Shown here in pieces: positions 9,795-18,257 of a stretch of DNA of 64,000 nucleotides; position 1 is the first letter of the stretch, and each line of letters begins with the position of its first letter. The notes under the pieces are model-generated. The model made no database searches. It was not told the origin of the DNA and was given only the letters and a program-made list of their open reading frames with translations. Made by a program: the position numbers and the translations under genes. Source of the DNA: Saprospiraceae bacterium (GTDB lineage Bacteria; Bacteroidota; Bacteroidia; Chitinophagales; Saprospiraceae); the NCBI GenBank assembly GCA_016719615.1, contig JADJYQ010000006.1:372001-436000 (forward strand), given 5' to 3'.

Positions 9795-12116
9795 ATGATG
9801 CGAATATGGATGCTTCTGTTTATTTCCGGCTGCCTGTACCTGAACTCTGTAGCTCAAACAAATTTGGCCATTGGTGCGTGGCTTACGCATCTGCCCTATA
9901 ACTCTGGCAATCAGGTCACAGAAAGTGACCATTTTGTGTATTACGCAACGGATTACGGAATTTTAAAAGTCCACAAGAGTGATTTCAGCTTTGAACGCAT
10001 CAGTCGCACAGAGGGATTAAGCGGTACACAGATTAATGCCATTTATTTTCATAAAGCAAGCCAACAATTATTGATCGCATATTCGAACGGCGTCATCGAT
10101 TTATTAGGAGACAACGGAGTGCAAACCGTTGTAGATATTTTAAACTTTAACAACATTCCTGTTGATAAAACCATCAATCGAATTACATTGATGGACGACA
10201 ATAATGTCTTTATCAGCGGACATTATGGCTTGTCCCAACTCAATGTCAATAATCTTACTTTTAAGTTCACCCTGTTTACGCCCAATATTAAAGTCTATGA
10301 TTGTGCGGTGGCCGGAAATTTTTATTACATGGCCACAGAAAATGGATTGTACAGTTTCGAAAACAATGGAACAGGTATCATTCAGGCACTGAGTTCATGG
10401 ACGCTTTTGGGAGGAATGCAGGGTTTACCACAAAATTCGGCATTTTTACGCGTGGCAACTTTGGACGATGAGATTTATGCAAATACATCCAAATCTATTT
10501 TTCAAGCTATACCCGGGCAAACTTTTGAATTGTTTTATGCAGACCCGGCATATGATATCAAATACCTCCGTGCCGGAAACGAACACTTGTTAGTTGGATT
10601 GAAGTGCAAAAATGCATGCGCAGATCAGCTTGCTTTTTTTGATGCAACAGGTAATTCTGTTTTTGCAAAAGCCGGATGTGCGGATCAAAATCTCGATGCT
10701 ATTGAATCAGAAAATGGAAACATCTGGATCGCCGATACCCGCTGGAGTTTTCGATTTACAAATTCCATCAACGAAAACTGCAATGAAATTTGGGTGAATG
10801 GACCGCTGTCGAATCGCGCCTGGGAAATCGCGACCCTCAATGATGCGGTATATGTTGCTGTGGGTGGTGTTGATGCCACTTTCACCCCAAATTACAACAG
10901 CCAGGGAATTGCGAAATTTGAAAAGGGAAATTGGAGTATGATCAATTCCGGTACGGAACCGGATTTACAAAATTTTTCAATCAGTGACATTATCCGCGTC
11001 GTGGAGTCTCCTGATAAAAGCAAAATTTATTATGCCAGCTCCGGAAAAGGTTTGATCGAATACAACCGTACAACAGACCAATATAAAGTTTACAATAAAA
11101 CCAACTCCCCATTAAAAGGCACTGTTGGCGATACCGGAAATATTCGATTAAGCGGACTAGCTTTTGATAAAAAGGGGACTTTGTGGATTACCAATTATCT
11201 TGCTCCGGTTGGATTGTTGTCGCTCGATAAGGATGGCAACTGGAAAGAATATGTTTTTCCGAATAACAGCAATTTATTTACCGAAGTAAAAGTCGATCAG
11301 AATGGATATAAGTGGATCATCAGCCGATTGAATGGCGGGGTGATGGTTTTTGACGAAGGCGATGCAAACAATCCCAATGACGATCAGCGCATCCAACTCA
11401 CCAATTCAAATTCTGAAATGACTTCAAATGACGTGCGTACCGTAGAAGTGGACCTCGATGGAGATGTATGGGTAGGCACGGCAGAAGGCCCAGTTGTCTT
11501 TGAATGTGGATCTTCCATTTTTTCGGGAAGCTGTAAAGGCAGTCGAAGAAAAGTAGATCAGGATGGCATTATTTATTTTTTGTTAGCCTCGGAGGTGATT
11601 ACCAGTGTTGCCATAGACGGTGCCAACAGAAAATGGTTTGGTACCAGCAACAATGGAATTTACGTTCAGTCTTCCACCGGAGAATTCGAAATTCACCACT
11701 TCGATATTGATAATAGCCCACTGTTGGATAATGCCATTCAGGACATCGCCATAGACCCCAAAACCGGAGAAGCATGGATTGCCAGCAATGGCGGATTGCA
11801 GGTTTATCGATCTGATGCGACCCTTGCTAAAGACCAATTCACAGAGACACCACTTGTCTTTCCCAATCCCGTACCGCATGACTACGAAGGTCCTATCGCT
11901 ATTCGCGGACTTGCGCGTGACGCCAGATACAAGATCACCGACTTCAGCGGTCGCCTTGTTTATGAAAACTTTGCCAACGGTGGTCAGGCTATCTGGAACG
12001 GTCGCGACTATCTCGGCCGCAAAGTAGCCTCAGGCATCTATCTCGTCTTTGCCAATACAACTCAGGATTTTGAGACTGCAGATGGATTGGTGACGAAGAT
12101 CGTGGTAGGCCGGTAG
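9795..12116 (+). CDS. porZ: Type IX secretion system protein PorZ
   Basis: A 773-residue exported protein starting at ATG 9795 (ATG 9798 is possible), chosen because the signal peptide MMRIWMLLFISGCLYLNSVAQ begins there; an upstream in-frame start would place the terminator hairpin inside the gene. The mature N-terminus NLAIGAWLTHLPYNSG and the following YYATDYGILKVH are characteristic of the PorZ beta-propeller; two-component-regulator-type propeller repeats (VDQNGYKWI, DLDGDVWVGT, DGANRKWFGT) fill residues 40-690. The end carries a sorting-type beta domain (VFPNPVPHDY ... GRKVASGIYLVF). In Porphyromonas, PorZ is part of the cell-surface attachment complex with PorU/PorV that processes T9SS cargo and handles A-LPS. 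The T9SS-cargo genes elsewhere in this window fit that role. Confidence 0.85.
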   Translation: MMRIWMLLFISGCLYLNSVAQTNLAIGAWLTHLPYNSGNQVTESDHFVYYATDYGILKVHKSDFSFERISRTEGLSGTQINAIYFHKASQQLLIAYSNGVIDLLGDNGVQTVVDILNFNNIPVDKTINRITLMDDNNVFISGHYGLSQLNVNNLTFKFTLFTPNIKVYDCAVAGNFYYMATENGLYSFENNGTGIIQALSSWTLLGGMQGLPQNSAFLRVATLDDEIYANTSKSIFQAIPGQTFELFYADPAYDIKYLRAGNEHLLVGLKCKNACADQLAFFDATGNSVFAKAGCADQNLDAIESENGNIWIADTRWSFRFTNSINENCNEIWVNGPLSNRAWEIATLNDAVYVAVGGVDATFTPNYNSQGIAKFEKGNWSMINSGTEPDLQNFSISDIIRVVESPDKSKIYYASSGKGLIEYNRTTDQYKVYNKTNSPLKGTVGDTGNIRLSGLAFDKKGTLWITNYLAPVGLLSLDKDGNWKEYVFPNNSNLFTEVKVDQNGYKWIISRLNGGVMVFDEGDANNPNDDQRIQLTNSNSEMTSNDVRTVEVDLDGDVWVGTAEGPVVFECGSSIFSGSCKGSRRKVDQDGIIYFLLASEVITSVAIDGANRKWFGTSNNGIYVQSSTGEFEIHHFDIDNSPLLDNAIQDIAIDPKTGEAWIASNGGLQVYRSDATLAKDQFTETPLVFPNPVPHDYEGPIAIRGLARDARYKITDFSGRLVYENFANGGQAIWNGRDYLGRKVASGIYLVFANTTQDFETADGLVTKIVVGR

Positions 12117-12287
12117 GAATTTATTCCGATATTTAAACTTATGGCGCAAGGAGCATTCACTCATCATGTGATCAATAGTTTATTGGAGTTTACTTATGAA
12201 TCGAGTATGAATTATTTTGACTATTTTGTTAAGTGAAAATTGTGCAGGATTCAGCCTCAAAACAGAAGGTCTTCTTAGCTTAAAATT

Positions 12288-12339
12288 TTTGTTTTTACTA
12301 TTTTAATACGTATATTTGTATATAAATAGATACGTGTAT
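12288..12339 (+). promoter_or_regulatory. Promoter and probable operator of the toxin-antitoxin operon
   Basis: TTTG at 12288-12291, a 19-bp spacer and TATATTTG at 12311-12318 match the Bacteroidota promoter. Two copies of ATACGT flank the -7 box: the perfect palindrome ATACGTAT at 12306-12313 and the near-palindrome ATACGTGTAT at 12330-12339, the latter running into the start codon. This spacing of 24 bp suits autorepression by the antitoxin; the operator role is inferred. Confidence 0.55.
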
Positions 12340-12586
12340 GGATACGAAGCTCACGCTTACGATGAACAAACAAGTGATTCGAAAAGCCAAAAAATATGTA
12401 AAAACTTCAGGCCGCAGCCTTTCGGACCTTGTTGAAAATTATTTAAAAAACCTAACATCTTCAGATTTGACTGAATTTGAAATCAGCCCAAAAGTAAAGT
12501 CTTTAATGGGAAGTATTAAAGTTCCTGAAGATTTTGATGCCGAAACAGTTCTTACGGAAGAACTCATCCGAAAATATAAAAAGTAA
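12338..12586 (+). CDS. DUF6364-type antitoxin (VapB-like)
   Basis: An 82-residue basic protein. The N-terminus MDTKLTLTMNKQVIRKAKKYVKTSGRSLSDLVENYL is a ribbon-helix-helix segment of the DUF6364 type, and the acidic C-terminus (VPEDFDAETVLTEELIRKY) would neutralise the toxin. Its stop overlaps the toxin start by one base (TAATG), so the two are translationally coupled. It probably represses its own promoter through the ATACGT repeats. No other gene is obviously linked, so this looks like a stand-alone toxin-antitoxin cassette. Confidence 0.8.
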   Translation: MDTKLTLTMNKQVIRKAKKYVKTSGRSLSDLVENYLKNLTSSDLTEFEISPKVKSLMGSIKVPEDFDAETVLTEELIRKYKK

Positions 12587-12999
12587 TGGATCGGATATTT
12601 GTTGATACAGATGTGATTATTGATTTGTTAATTGATCGAAAACCATTCTCAGATCAAGCTGCAATCATTTTGTCACTTTCTGAATATGGAAATTTCAAGG
12701 TTTATGTATCCGCATTGACATTTGCCAATTGCTATTATATCCTACGAAAGTTTTCATCACACCAGAAAGTAATATCCAAACTCGTACAATTGTCTCAAAT
12801 TGTTGAAATAATGAATGTCACAAAGGAATCTATTCTATACTCGCTACATTCCAGTTTTAAAGATTTTGAAGACTCCATACAACATGAAACAGCCAAAAGT
12901 GATACCCAAATTAAATTGTTGATAACCAGGAATATTAAGGATTATCGCAAAAGCAATTTATCCATATTAAGCCCTGAGGATTATTTAAAATCGTTATAA
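12586..12999 (+). CDS. PIN-domain ribonuclease toxin (VapC-like)
   Basis: A 137-residue PIN-domain protein. The metal-binding acidic residues expected for the fold are visible: the first Asp pair in IFVDTDVIIDLLIDRKPF (residues 4-21), a central acidic patch FKDFEDSIQ (about 92-100) and the C-terminal ITRNIKDY (about 112-119). PIN toxins cleave tRNA or rRNA when freed from their antitoxin. It overlaps the antitoxin gene by one base, which together with the order antitoxin then toxin supports the pair. Which RNA is cut cannot be inferred. Confidence 0.85.
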   Translation: MDRIFVDTDVIIDLLIDRKPFSDQAAIILSLSEYGNFKVYVSALTFANCYYILRKFSSHQKVISKLVQLSQIVEIMNVTKESILYSLHSSFKDFEDSIQHETAKSDTQIKLLITRNIKDYRKSNLSILSPEDYLKSL

Positions 13000-13224
13000 A
13001 CCTTAGGAATTTTATTTACTATATATTCTAATTTCATAGGCGTGTTCATCCAGATTATATTCTAAAAGCAAAGGCATACATGATCATTGATTGACAAGGA
13101 TGCAAACCAAACTTTCATTTTTGTCAAATCCAGTCATGGGAAAGGAAAAAAATCATTCCAAATAAGTTACTGAAAAGGACATTTTTACAAGTAATCAAAA
13201 AATGCATATTTTAAAAGTCCACAA

Positions 13225-13255
13225 TTAGAAACCATTAAAACATAAAATAAATTTG
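13225..13255 (+). promoter_or_regulatory. Likely promoter of the zinc-ribbon gene
   Basis: TAAATTTG at 13248-13255 matches the TAnnTTTG -7 box exactly, with a weak TTAG 19 bp upstream. The distance to the GTG start (27 bp) fits a short leader. Confidence 0.45.
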
Positions 13256-13281
13256 CCCCGCATTCTTAAGTAATCATAAAA

Positions 13282-13776
13282 GTGAGCAAGCAAACTAGAT
13301 CCAAAAACAGCTACCATACCACCTTATACCAATTGGCAAAAGACATTTGGGTAGTTTGTCCTCAATGTGAAAAAAGGGCTATCATAGATACCGGAGGATT
13401 TCACAGCTTCGAAAAAACAAGCCATACGATCAAATTGGTTTGCAGTCATTGCGGACATAATAAATATCTCGAGAACGTAATACACAGGATAGACCCCAAA
13501 CAAAAGCAGGGAAAAGTTTTAATTTTTGGCGAGCCGATAGATCCCTTTTTTCATATACCACTTTGGCTTCAGTCAGAATTTGAAGGCAACATTCTTTGGG
13601 CCTACAATCTCGAACATCTCCAGTTACTAGAAGAGCATGTTGGAGCTAAATTGAGAGAGCGCAATCAACAAAATTTTAATGTAAGAAGTTTAGGGGCAAG
13701 GCTACCCAAATGGATGACCGCAGCGCACAACCGGGAAGCCATACTCAAACAAATCCAAAAACTAAAGGCTAAATAA
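13282..13776 (+). CDS. Zinc-ribbon protein of unknown function
   Basis: A 164-residue soluble protein starting at GTG 13282; no ATG lies near enough to include the conserved N-terminus. Two knuckles, VCPQCEK (about residues 28-34) and VCSHCGH (about 54-60), form a four-cysteine zinc ribbon. The rest (GEPIDPFFHIPLWLQSEFEGN ... ARLPKWMTAAHNREAILKQI) is conserved-looking but not a domain I can name. TFIIB-like ribbons are common in DNA- or RNA-binding proteins, so nucleic acid contact is possible. It stands alone with its own promoter. Confidence 0.65.
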   Translation: MSKQTRSKNSYHTTLYQLAKDIWVVCPQCEKRAIIDTGGFHSFEKTSHTIKLVCSHCGHNKYLENVIHRIDPKQKQGKVLIFGEPIDPFFHIPLWLQSEFEGNILWAYNLEHLQLLEEHVGAKLRERNQQNFNVRSLGARLPKWMTAAHNREAILKQIQKLKAK

Positions 13777-13780
13777 TAAA

Positions 13781-13794
13781 CTAACGAATGTTAG
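13781..13794. repeat. CTAAC-N4-GTTAG palindrome
   Basis: CTAACGAATGTTAG lies just after the zinc-ribbon gene. The identical 14-mer recurs at 52958-52971, and relatives occur at 29553 and 34015. Confidence 0.5.
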
Positions 13795-13846
13795 ATTATT
13801 TGTTTTGAGCCCACACAAAGTAGTCAAAACAATACATTTCATTAAA

Positions 13847-13914
13847 ACAATCCTGACGCATCCTACAAATCACATTTAATCATAGTCCATCCTAGATAAT
13901 CCGTTAAATCCAGG
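13847..13914. repeat. Degenerate AATC-rich intergenic repeat
   Basis: CAATCCTGAC, CACATTTAATCATAGTCCATCCTAG and further AATCC words run up to the end of the reductase gene. A close relative (CAATCCTGAC, CATTTTAATCAAAGTCCATCATAG) lies at 15941-16000. These resemble the TCCTG/AATC short interspersed repeats that are frequent in Bacteroidota intergenic DNA. Confidence 0.4.
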
Positions 13915-14658
13915 TCAATAGACGTGTTGCCCACCATTGATCTCATAATTTGCGCCCGTAATAAAAGCAGCTTGCTTACTTGCCAAAAAGCTTACCAAAT
14001 GGGCGACTTCATAGGTGCCACCTAAGCGACCCATCGGAATATTAGCAACGATTTTGTCTCTGTACTCCTGGGGTACAGCCATGACCATGTCTGTGCCAAT
14101 ATAACCCGGACTGATCGTATTTACCGTAATACCCAATTTGGCAACTTCAATGGCCACTGTTTTCGTCAAGCCATGCATGCCGGCTTTTGCTGCAGAGTAA
14201 TTGGCCTGACCAAATTGTGCACGTTGCCCGTTAACAGAAGAAATATTGATGATTCGGCCATATTGTTGCTCGATCATAGGATTGATAACACAACGCGTGC
14301 AGTTGAAGGCGGAATACAAATTACTTTTAATGACGACATCCCAGTTTTCAAAACTCATCTTTCGAAAGGAACCATCGCGAGTAATACCTGCATTGTTGAC
14401 CAAAACATCGATGACCCCATGATCTTTTTGGATCTGGTTGATCATTGTTTCAACTTCGTGATATTCTGCAACATCAGCTTTGGCCATAGCGAAATCATAA
14501 GCTTCTGCTTTCATTTTTTCATGCCATTGTTCAGCTTTGAGATCAGAGCGGTAATTGGCAATCACAAAATAACCGTCTTCAGCGAGTGTTCTGCACATTT
14601 CGGTTCCGAGACCGCCGGTAGCTCCGGTGACGAGGGCGATGTATTTTCCGTCTTTCAT
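13915..14658 (-). CDS. phbB: Acetoacetyl-CoA reductase (SDR family)
   Basis: A 247-residue short-chain dehydrogenase that reduces acetoacetyl-CoA to 3-hydroxybutyryl-CoA with NADPH. The start chosen is ATG 14658 (MKDGKYIALVTG), which gives the normal family length of about 246; an upstream Met adds nine residues. Motifs: the nucleotide-binding TGATGGLGTEMC, NNAGITRDGSF, the catalytic Ser in NISSVNG, and YSAAKAG with Tyr-x-x-x-Lys. ITRDGSFRKM and SPGYIGTDMV are typical of PhaB rather than of FabG. No phaA or phaC lies beside it, so a role in polyhydroxybutyrate synthesis would depend on genes elsewhere; FabG-like activity is the alternative. Confidence 0.82.
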   Translation of the reverse strand: MKDGKYIALVTGATGGLGTEMCRTLAEDGYFVIANYRSDLKAEQWHEKMKAEAYDFAMAKADVAEYHEVETMINQIQKDHGVIDVLVNNAGITRDGSFRKMSFENWDVVIKSNLYSAFNCTRCVINPMIEQQYGRIINISSVNGQRAQFGQANYSAAKAGMHGLTKTVAIEVAKLGITVNTISPGYIGTDMVMAVPQEYRDKIVANIPMGRLGGTYEVAHLVSFLASKQAAFITGANYEINGGQHVY

Positions 14659-14863
14659 AAGGCTTGTGGTTTTAGTTTGGAGCAAGATAGGAAAGCAATG
14701 TGGGAAATTTCTGCTTGGTTGATGAAAAAATTATATAACAACAATTTTGAATCGGATTTTGATGGTTCAAGAGTATTGGTCTTCTGACATAAAGTATGAT
14801 GTTAGTCATAGAAGAGAATCAATTCAGAGGACAAAAGGAGAAGTTGATGTCATCAATGGGCAT

Positions 14864-14936
14864 TGTTGCGTACCTACGGCACGCTGTGATTTTTTCAAGT
14901 TTTTTACCAAGATTTAGTCCCTACGGGACAAGGATA
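14864..14936 (+). repeat. Best-preserved copy of a dispersed two-hairpin repeat
   Basis: The element has two small palindromes about 40 bp apart: TTGCGTACCTACGGCACGC (stem GCGTACC/GGCACGC, TAC loop, one mismatch) and GTCCCTACGGGAC (perfect 5-bp stem, TAC loop), joined by a T-rich stretch with TTTTTTACCAAGATTT. It sits in the 590-bp gap between the reductase and the next gene, which holds no recognisable gene. Relatives are at 6991, 15014, 15823, 16505, 16731 and 33862. Confidence 0.7.
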
Positions 14937-15013
14937 TTGTTTTCTGATAAAAAAGCTTAGGATATGTTTGAAGCCTTTATTCAGCGGTTGTGTAAGCAAG
15001 GTTCGTTGAGGAG

Positions 15014-15056
15014 ATTTTCAAGTTTTTTACCAAGTTATTTTCCTTATGGTCACTAA
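15014..15056 (+). repeat. Half copy of the dispersed two-hairpin repeat
   Basis: TTTTCAAGTTTTTTACCAAG followed by a decayed second arm (TCCTTATGGTCACT) matches the right half of the element at 14864-14936. The first hairpin is missing. Confidence 0.5.
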
Positions 15057-15245
15057 TTCCAAAATGAAACCCCCTTTTGTCTGAAGAAGACCATCATCTG
15101 TTTTGTCAACGAACAGCCTTTTTAGTACCGGGGGTATGAGCCATGGATAAGTTGCCCCATTTTTTGAATCAAACACACATTAAACGATTGCAAGATTTGC
15201 TGTTTTATACTATAATTGCGAGTACCTTTAATTTCAAATTTCAAT

Positions 15246-15791
15246 ATGAATAAGCTATTCAATTCATTCGAAAGACTATTGTCCATTTTTGTCCGTTTGG
15301 ACCGCATTATATTGTTTATTGTAATTGTGATTCCAGGTTCGGTGAATATTTATTTTTCACAACAAGAGGAGCATCTGGATGCATTAGGATTGATGAAAGC
15401 ATTTAGTGGCCTGTGTTGGTTGGCATGGATCGTTGCCATAGGTTGTCACGCAAAGGACAAACTTATTGCAATAGGTATCGAATTGCGGGTTCTTCGAAAT
15501 TATGTTTTGCGGTTTTTTATAGTCGCTGTCATATATCTGTTGGTAAAATGGGTAACAGAAGAAGTAAAAACTTCTTATGGAAATATTACCATAAGATATG
15601 ACAGTCCTGTCATGTTACCGATCTTATTTGCGATCACTTTTGTAATAACTACTTTGATCGCAGCTAAGGCCTTGGTATCTGCCGAGCAAAAGAAGGAAGC
15701 GACGTTTAAAGATTATTTTACGACTTTGTTATTGATGTTGGTTCCTTTTATTGGCGTTTGGAATATACAGCCAAGAGTACAGAGGATTTAA
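15246..15791 (+). CDS. Five-TM membrane protein of unknown function
   Basis: A 181-residue integral membrane protein; ATG 15246 is preferred over an upstream TTG because it starts the basic, positively charged leader MNKLFNSFERLL. Hydrophobic segments lie at about 20-38, 50-67, 85-103, 122-143 and 160-174. I recognise no family. Codon use looks like that of its neighbours. It is flanked on both sides by copies of the dispersed repeat and has no close operon partner. Confidence 0.55.
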   Translation: MNKLFNSFERLLSIFVRLDRIILFIVIVIPGSVNIYFSQQEEHLDALGLMKAFSGLCWLAWIVAIGCHAKDKLIAIGIELRVLRNYVLRFFIVAVIYLLVKWVTEEVKTSYGNITIRYDSPVMLPILFAITFVITTLIAAKALVSAEQKKEATFKDYFTTLLLMLVPFIGVWNIQPRVQRI

Positions 15792-15822
15792 TAAGTGGTA
15801 TTTGTTTTGCGTTGAATATTTT

Positions 15823-15855
15823 TTTACCAAGATATGGCCCTTAGAGGACATGGAA
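15823..15855 (+). repeat. Half copy of the dispersed two-hairpin repeat
   Basis: TTTTTTTACCAAGATATGGCCC followed by TTAGAGGACATGG resembles the right half of the 14864 element, with the GTCCCTACGGGAC arm degraded. Confidence 0.45.
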
Positions 15856-15939
15856 TTTATAAAATAAATAAAATAACGACACAAAAACAAATTATCTTTC
15901 ATAAAATATTCTGTTTGCAAAATCTCACAATAAGCAACA

Positions 15940-16012
15940 TCAATCCTGACAAATCATTTTAATCAAAGTCCATCATAGCCTATCTCAATGCATCAAAGCT
16001 CATCCTAATTCA
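15940..16012. repeat. Degenerate AATC-rich intergenic repeat, second copy
   Basis: This stretch shares CAATCCTGAC and TTTAATCAAAGTCCATCATAG-like words with 13847-13914, in the same orientation. It fills the space just upstream of the membrane gene at 16036. Confidence 0.4.
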
Positions 16013-16035
16013 TTACTAGCCATCAAATTCTATTT

Positions 16036-16491
16036 ATGAAGAATTTTCTCAGCACTTCCGACAAAATTAGGCGCATCATTCTTCTTTTGAGTATATTCTT
16101 ATTTCTGATTTCTTTAACTCAAAAAGGATATTGTACCAAAAACAATTGCAGCGATTCGATTATACTTTTTTTGTTAGGTTGGTTTGGAATGCTTATGGGT
16201 GGAGCGGGCATTTGTTGGATTGCCAATCCTGTAATTTTAACTTCCTGGTATTTTACAAAAAAGGCTTCGAAATATGCAATGTATACAAGTTTACTTGCAA
16301 CCGCGATCTGTTTTTCTTTTCTTTTATTTAGTACGGTTAGTGACAATGAATCAGGACATCAAAATCAGATCATCAGTTATGAATGTGGATATTGGTTGTG
16401 GTGTGCAAGTGCGGTGGTTTTGCTGGTGGGAAATGTGATTTTGGTGAGGCAGAAGGTTAAAGCTGAAAGGCAAATGGGGGAATTAAGGTAA
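16036..16491 (+). CDS. Four-TM membrane protein of unknown function
   Basis: A 151-residue membrane protein starting at ATG 16036. Hydrophobic segments are at about 13-28, 40-62, 80-100 and 118-137, with cysteines at about 33 and 38 in a short loop (GYCTKNNCSD). No family is recognised. It stands alone between intergenic repeats, as does the preceding membrane gene. Confidence 0.55.
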   Translation: MKNFLSTSDKIRRIILLLSIFLFLISLTQKGYCTKNNCSDSIILFLLGWFGMLMGGAGICWIANPVILTSWYFTKKASKYAMYTSLLATAICFSFLLFSTVSDNESGHQNQIISYECGYWLWCASAVVLLVGNVILVRQKVKAERQMGELR

Positions 16492-16504
16492 TACAATGGT
16501 TTTA

Positions 16505-16575
16505 TGTGCAACTATGGCGCGCTGTGGAGTTTACTTGTTGCTTTTTACAAGGATTTTGTCCTTACGGAACAAGGT
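16505..16575 (+). repeat. Degraded copy of the dispersed two-hairpin repeat
   Basis: GTGCAACTATGGCGCGCTGTG followed by TTTTTACAAGGATTTTGTCC and TTACGGAACAAGG reproduces the two-arm layout with several changes. It directly follows the membrane gene at 16036. Confidence 0.5.
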
Positions 16576-16730
16576 TTTATTTATTAAATAATATTCGGGC
16601 TAAGAGGAGATTATCGTTGTAGTTTATTCCATTTCAAATAATAACCCGACGTGCAAAAGTCATGAGACTTGCTCCTGCAATTGGAATTTAAAGGTTAATG
16701 GTCAAAGTTGTAGTGGTTGTCAAGTATGCC

Positions 16731-16795
16731 TTTATTGCGTACCAACGGCATGCCTTGAAGTGTTTTTTATCCAGGATTTGGCCTTTACATCCAGA
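16731..16795 (+). repeat. Degraded copy of the dispersed two-hairpin repeat
   Basis: ATTGCGTACCAACGGCATGCC followed by TTTTTTATCCAGGATTTGGCC repeats the layout. With 16505-16575 it accounts for most of the 326-bp gap before the SGNH-like gene. Confidence 0.5.
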
Positions 16796-16817
16796 GAAAA
16801 TTATTCAATGAGGCTAA

Positions 16818-17993
16818 CTAAAATACATCAATGATTCTTTTCATTATAACTCCTCCCTCATAGCTAAGCCTTAGTGTGTAACTTCCTGGTTTAAAACCCG
16901 GCATCGAAATTTCAAATACGTTTGATTCATTTCTTTCCTCCATTACCTGACTTTTTAATAATTGTCCATTGATATTGTAGATCTCGATGTAAACGGGAAA
17001 CTTTAATTTATCGGGCCATTCTATAAATAAATTTTCCTTGACGGGATTCGGATAAATTTTAAAATCAACTAACGTACGTTCGTAAGTTTTTGTTGAAAGC
17101 CCATCCCAACCGGAAAGGCGTGCCATGAGAACCCAAAAGGCTTTAGCAACGCGGATGCCGCCAGCCGCAATACTGCCGAGATGACCTCCTTCCGTTTCTG
17201 TAGTGTACTGCGGGCAAATAGCAGGGATGTTCAGCCCATCGTCAGGATGTGTTTCGTCGAAATAGTCTACCCCGTCGCGGTTGTCGTAACAAGCTTTTCC
17301 CGAAGGATCGTGAGAGAGAATATCGGCCACATCAAATAGGATGATATTATTGTTGTTCGCATACTCGCGCATTTGGTCGTTAAATGCCTGCGATTCCGGT
17401 GAACCGATACCCCGAGCTAATGAGGTCGTCCACCAAATGACTTTTTTATTGGGATTGGCTTTAGAAAATGCTTCGTACACGGATGCATGGTTTCTTCCGG
17501 GTTTTGATCCAAAAAAACCGGTCACGGGATCCGCAATTTTGGAACCTTGGATTACTGCCAAATAAGAGAACTGGCACCCAATAATGTCGAATGAATCCAA
17601 ACGTCCGGACATGAAATCTATGAAACATTGCACATCTTCCGAACAGTTGTTAGGCCAGAATTCGTAGCGCCAATGACTTCGGTCCCATACGCCATTCCAA
17701 AAAACTTCGGAAGGATCTACTGCATAAGCAGAATCTCGATGCTGGTAGCGCTTGCAATAATTGGGAGCGCTGGCCCATGGTTTTGCCAGGCAATCGAGAT
17801 TGGATGAAATGTTGGCACCAACGGAGCGGTCCATAAAAAGCATGCGTTGATTTTGGGCATTGATTTTATATGATTCGGGAATGTGGTCGAAATCTTTTAC
17901 GGAGTTATGATCGATAATCAGCGATTGGGAAAAGGCGATTGGGTGGATAATAAGAATCAGAAGAAGCTGAAATATAGACTTCATAGAACGCAT
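16818..17993 (-). CDS. Secreted SGNH-hydrolase-like protein with T9SS sorting domain
   Basis: A 391-residue exported protein; ATG 17993 or the Met three codons on gives a signal peptide ending near IAFSQS. The central part has the pattern of an SGNH/GDSL-like fold: LFMDRSVGANI near the N-terminus (candidate nucleophile Ser) and YFDETHPDDG (about residues 245-254) matching the family's D-x-x-H block. No substrate can be assigned. The C-terminus DFKIYPNPVKENLFIEWP ... GSYTLRLSYEGGVIMKRIIDVF is a type A Por-secretion sorting domain, so the protein should be exported by the T9SS and attached to the surface or released. Confidence 0.72.
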   Translation of the reverse strand: MRSMKSIFQLLLILIIHPIAFSQSLIIDHNSVKDFDHIPESYKINAQNQRMLFMDRSVGANISSNLDCLAKPWASAPNYCKRYQHRDSAYAVDPSEVFWNGVWDRSHWRYEFWPNNCSEDVQCFIDFMSGRLDSFDIIGCQFSYLAVIQGSKIADPVTGFFGSKPGRNHASVYEAFSKANPNKKVIWWTTSLARGIGSPESQAFNDQMREYANNNNIILFDVADILSHDPSGKACYDNRDGVDYFDETHPDDGLNIPAICPQYTTETEGGHLGSIAAGGIRVAKAFWVLMARLSGWDGLSTKTYERTLVDFKIYPNPVKENLFIEWPDKLKFPVYIEIYNINGQLLKSQVMEERNESNVFEISMPGFKPGSYTLRLSYEGGVIMKRIIDVF

Positions 17994-18257
17994 TGATTTA
18001 ATGAGAAATTAAAGTTAATCATTTTTGATGATCTCATTGAACTTTTTTAAATCATGGATCATACGAATATTTCCAGCGAATCTCGCAGATTATAATTGTT
18101 TCTTAAATTTTTCCATATAATTAAGGCCTCAATCAAAACAGGAATATTACCCAAGACACTTTGTAGATTTAAAACGCCAGATTTAGGATAACATTCCCCA
18201 CTTCTCTATTTAAAGCTGTTGTACCTTAGTGAAATTCAATATTCTCCTGACATACAG

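Noticed and set aside
14173..14787. 204-codon plus-strand frame opposite the reductase
   Set aside because: It lies antisense to a strong conserved gene and has no family-like motif.
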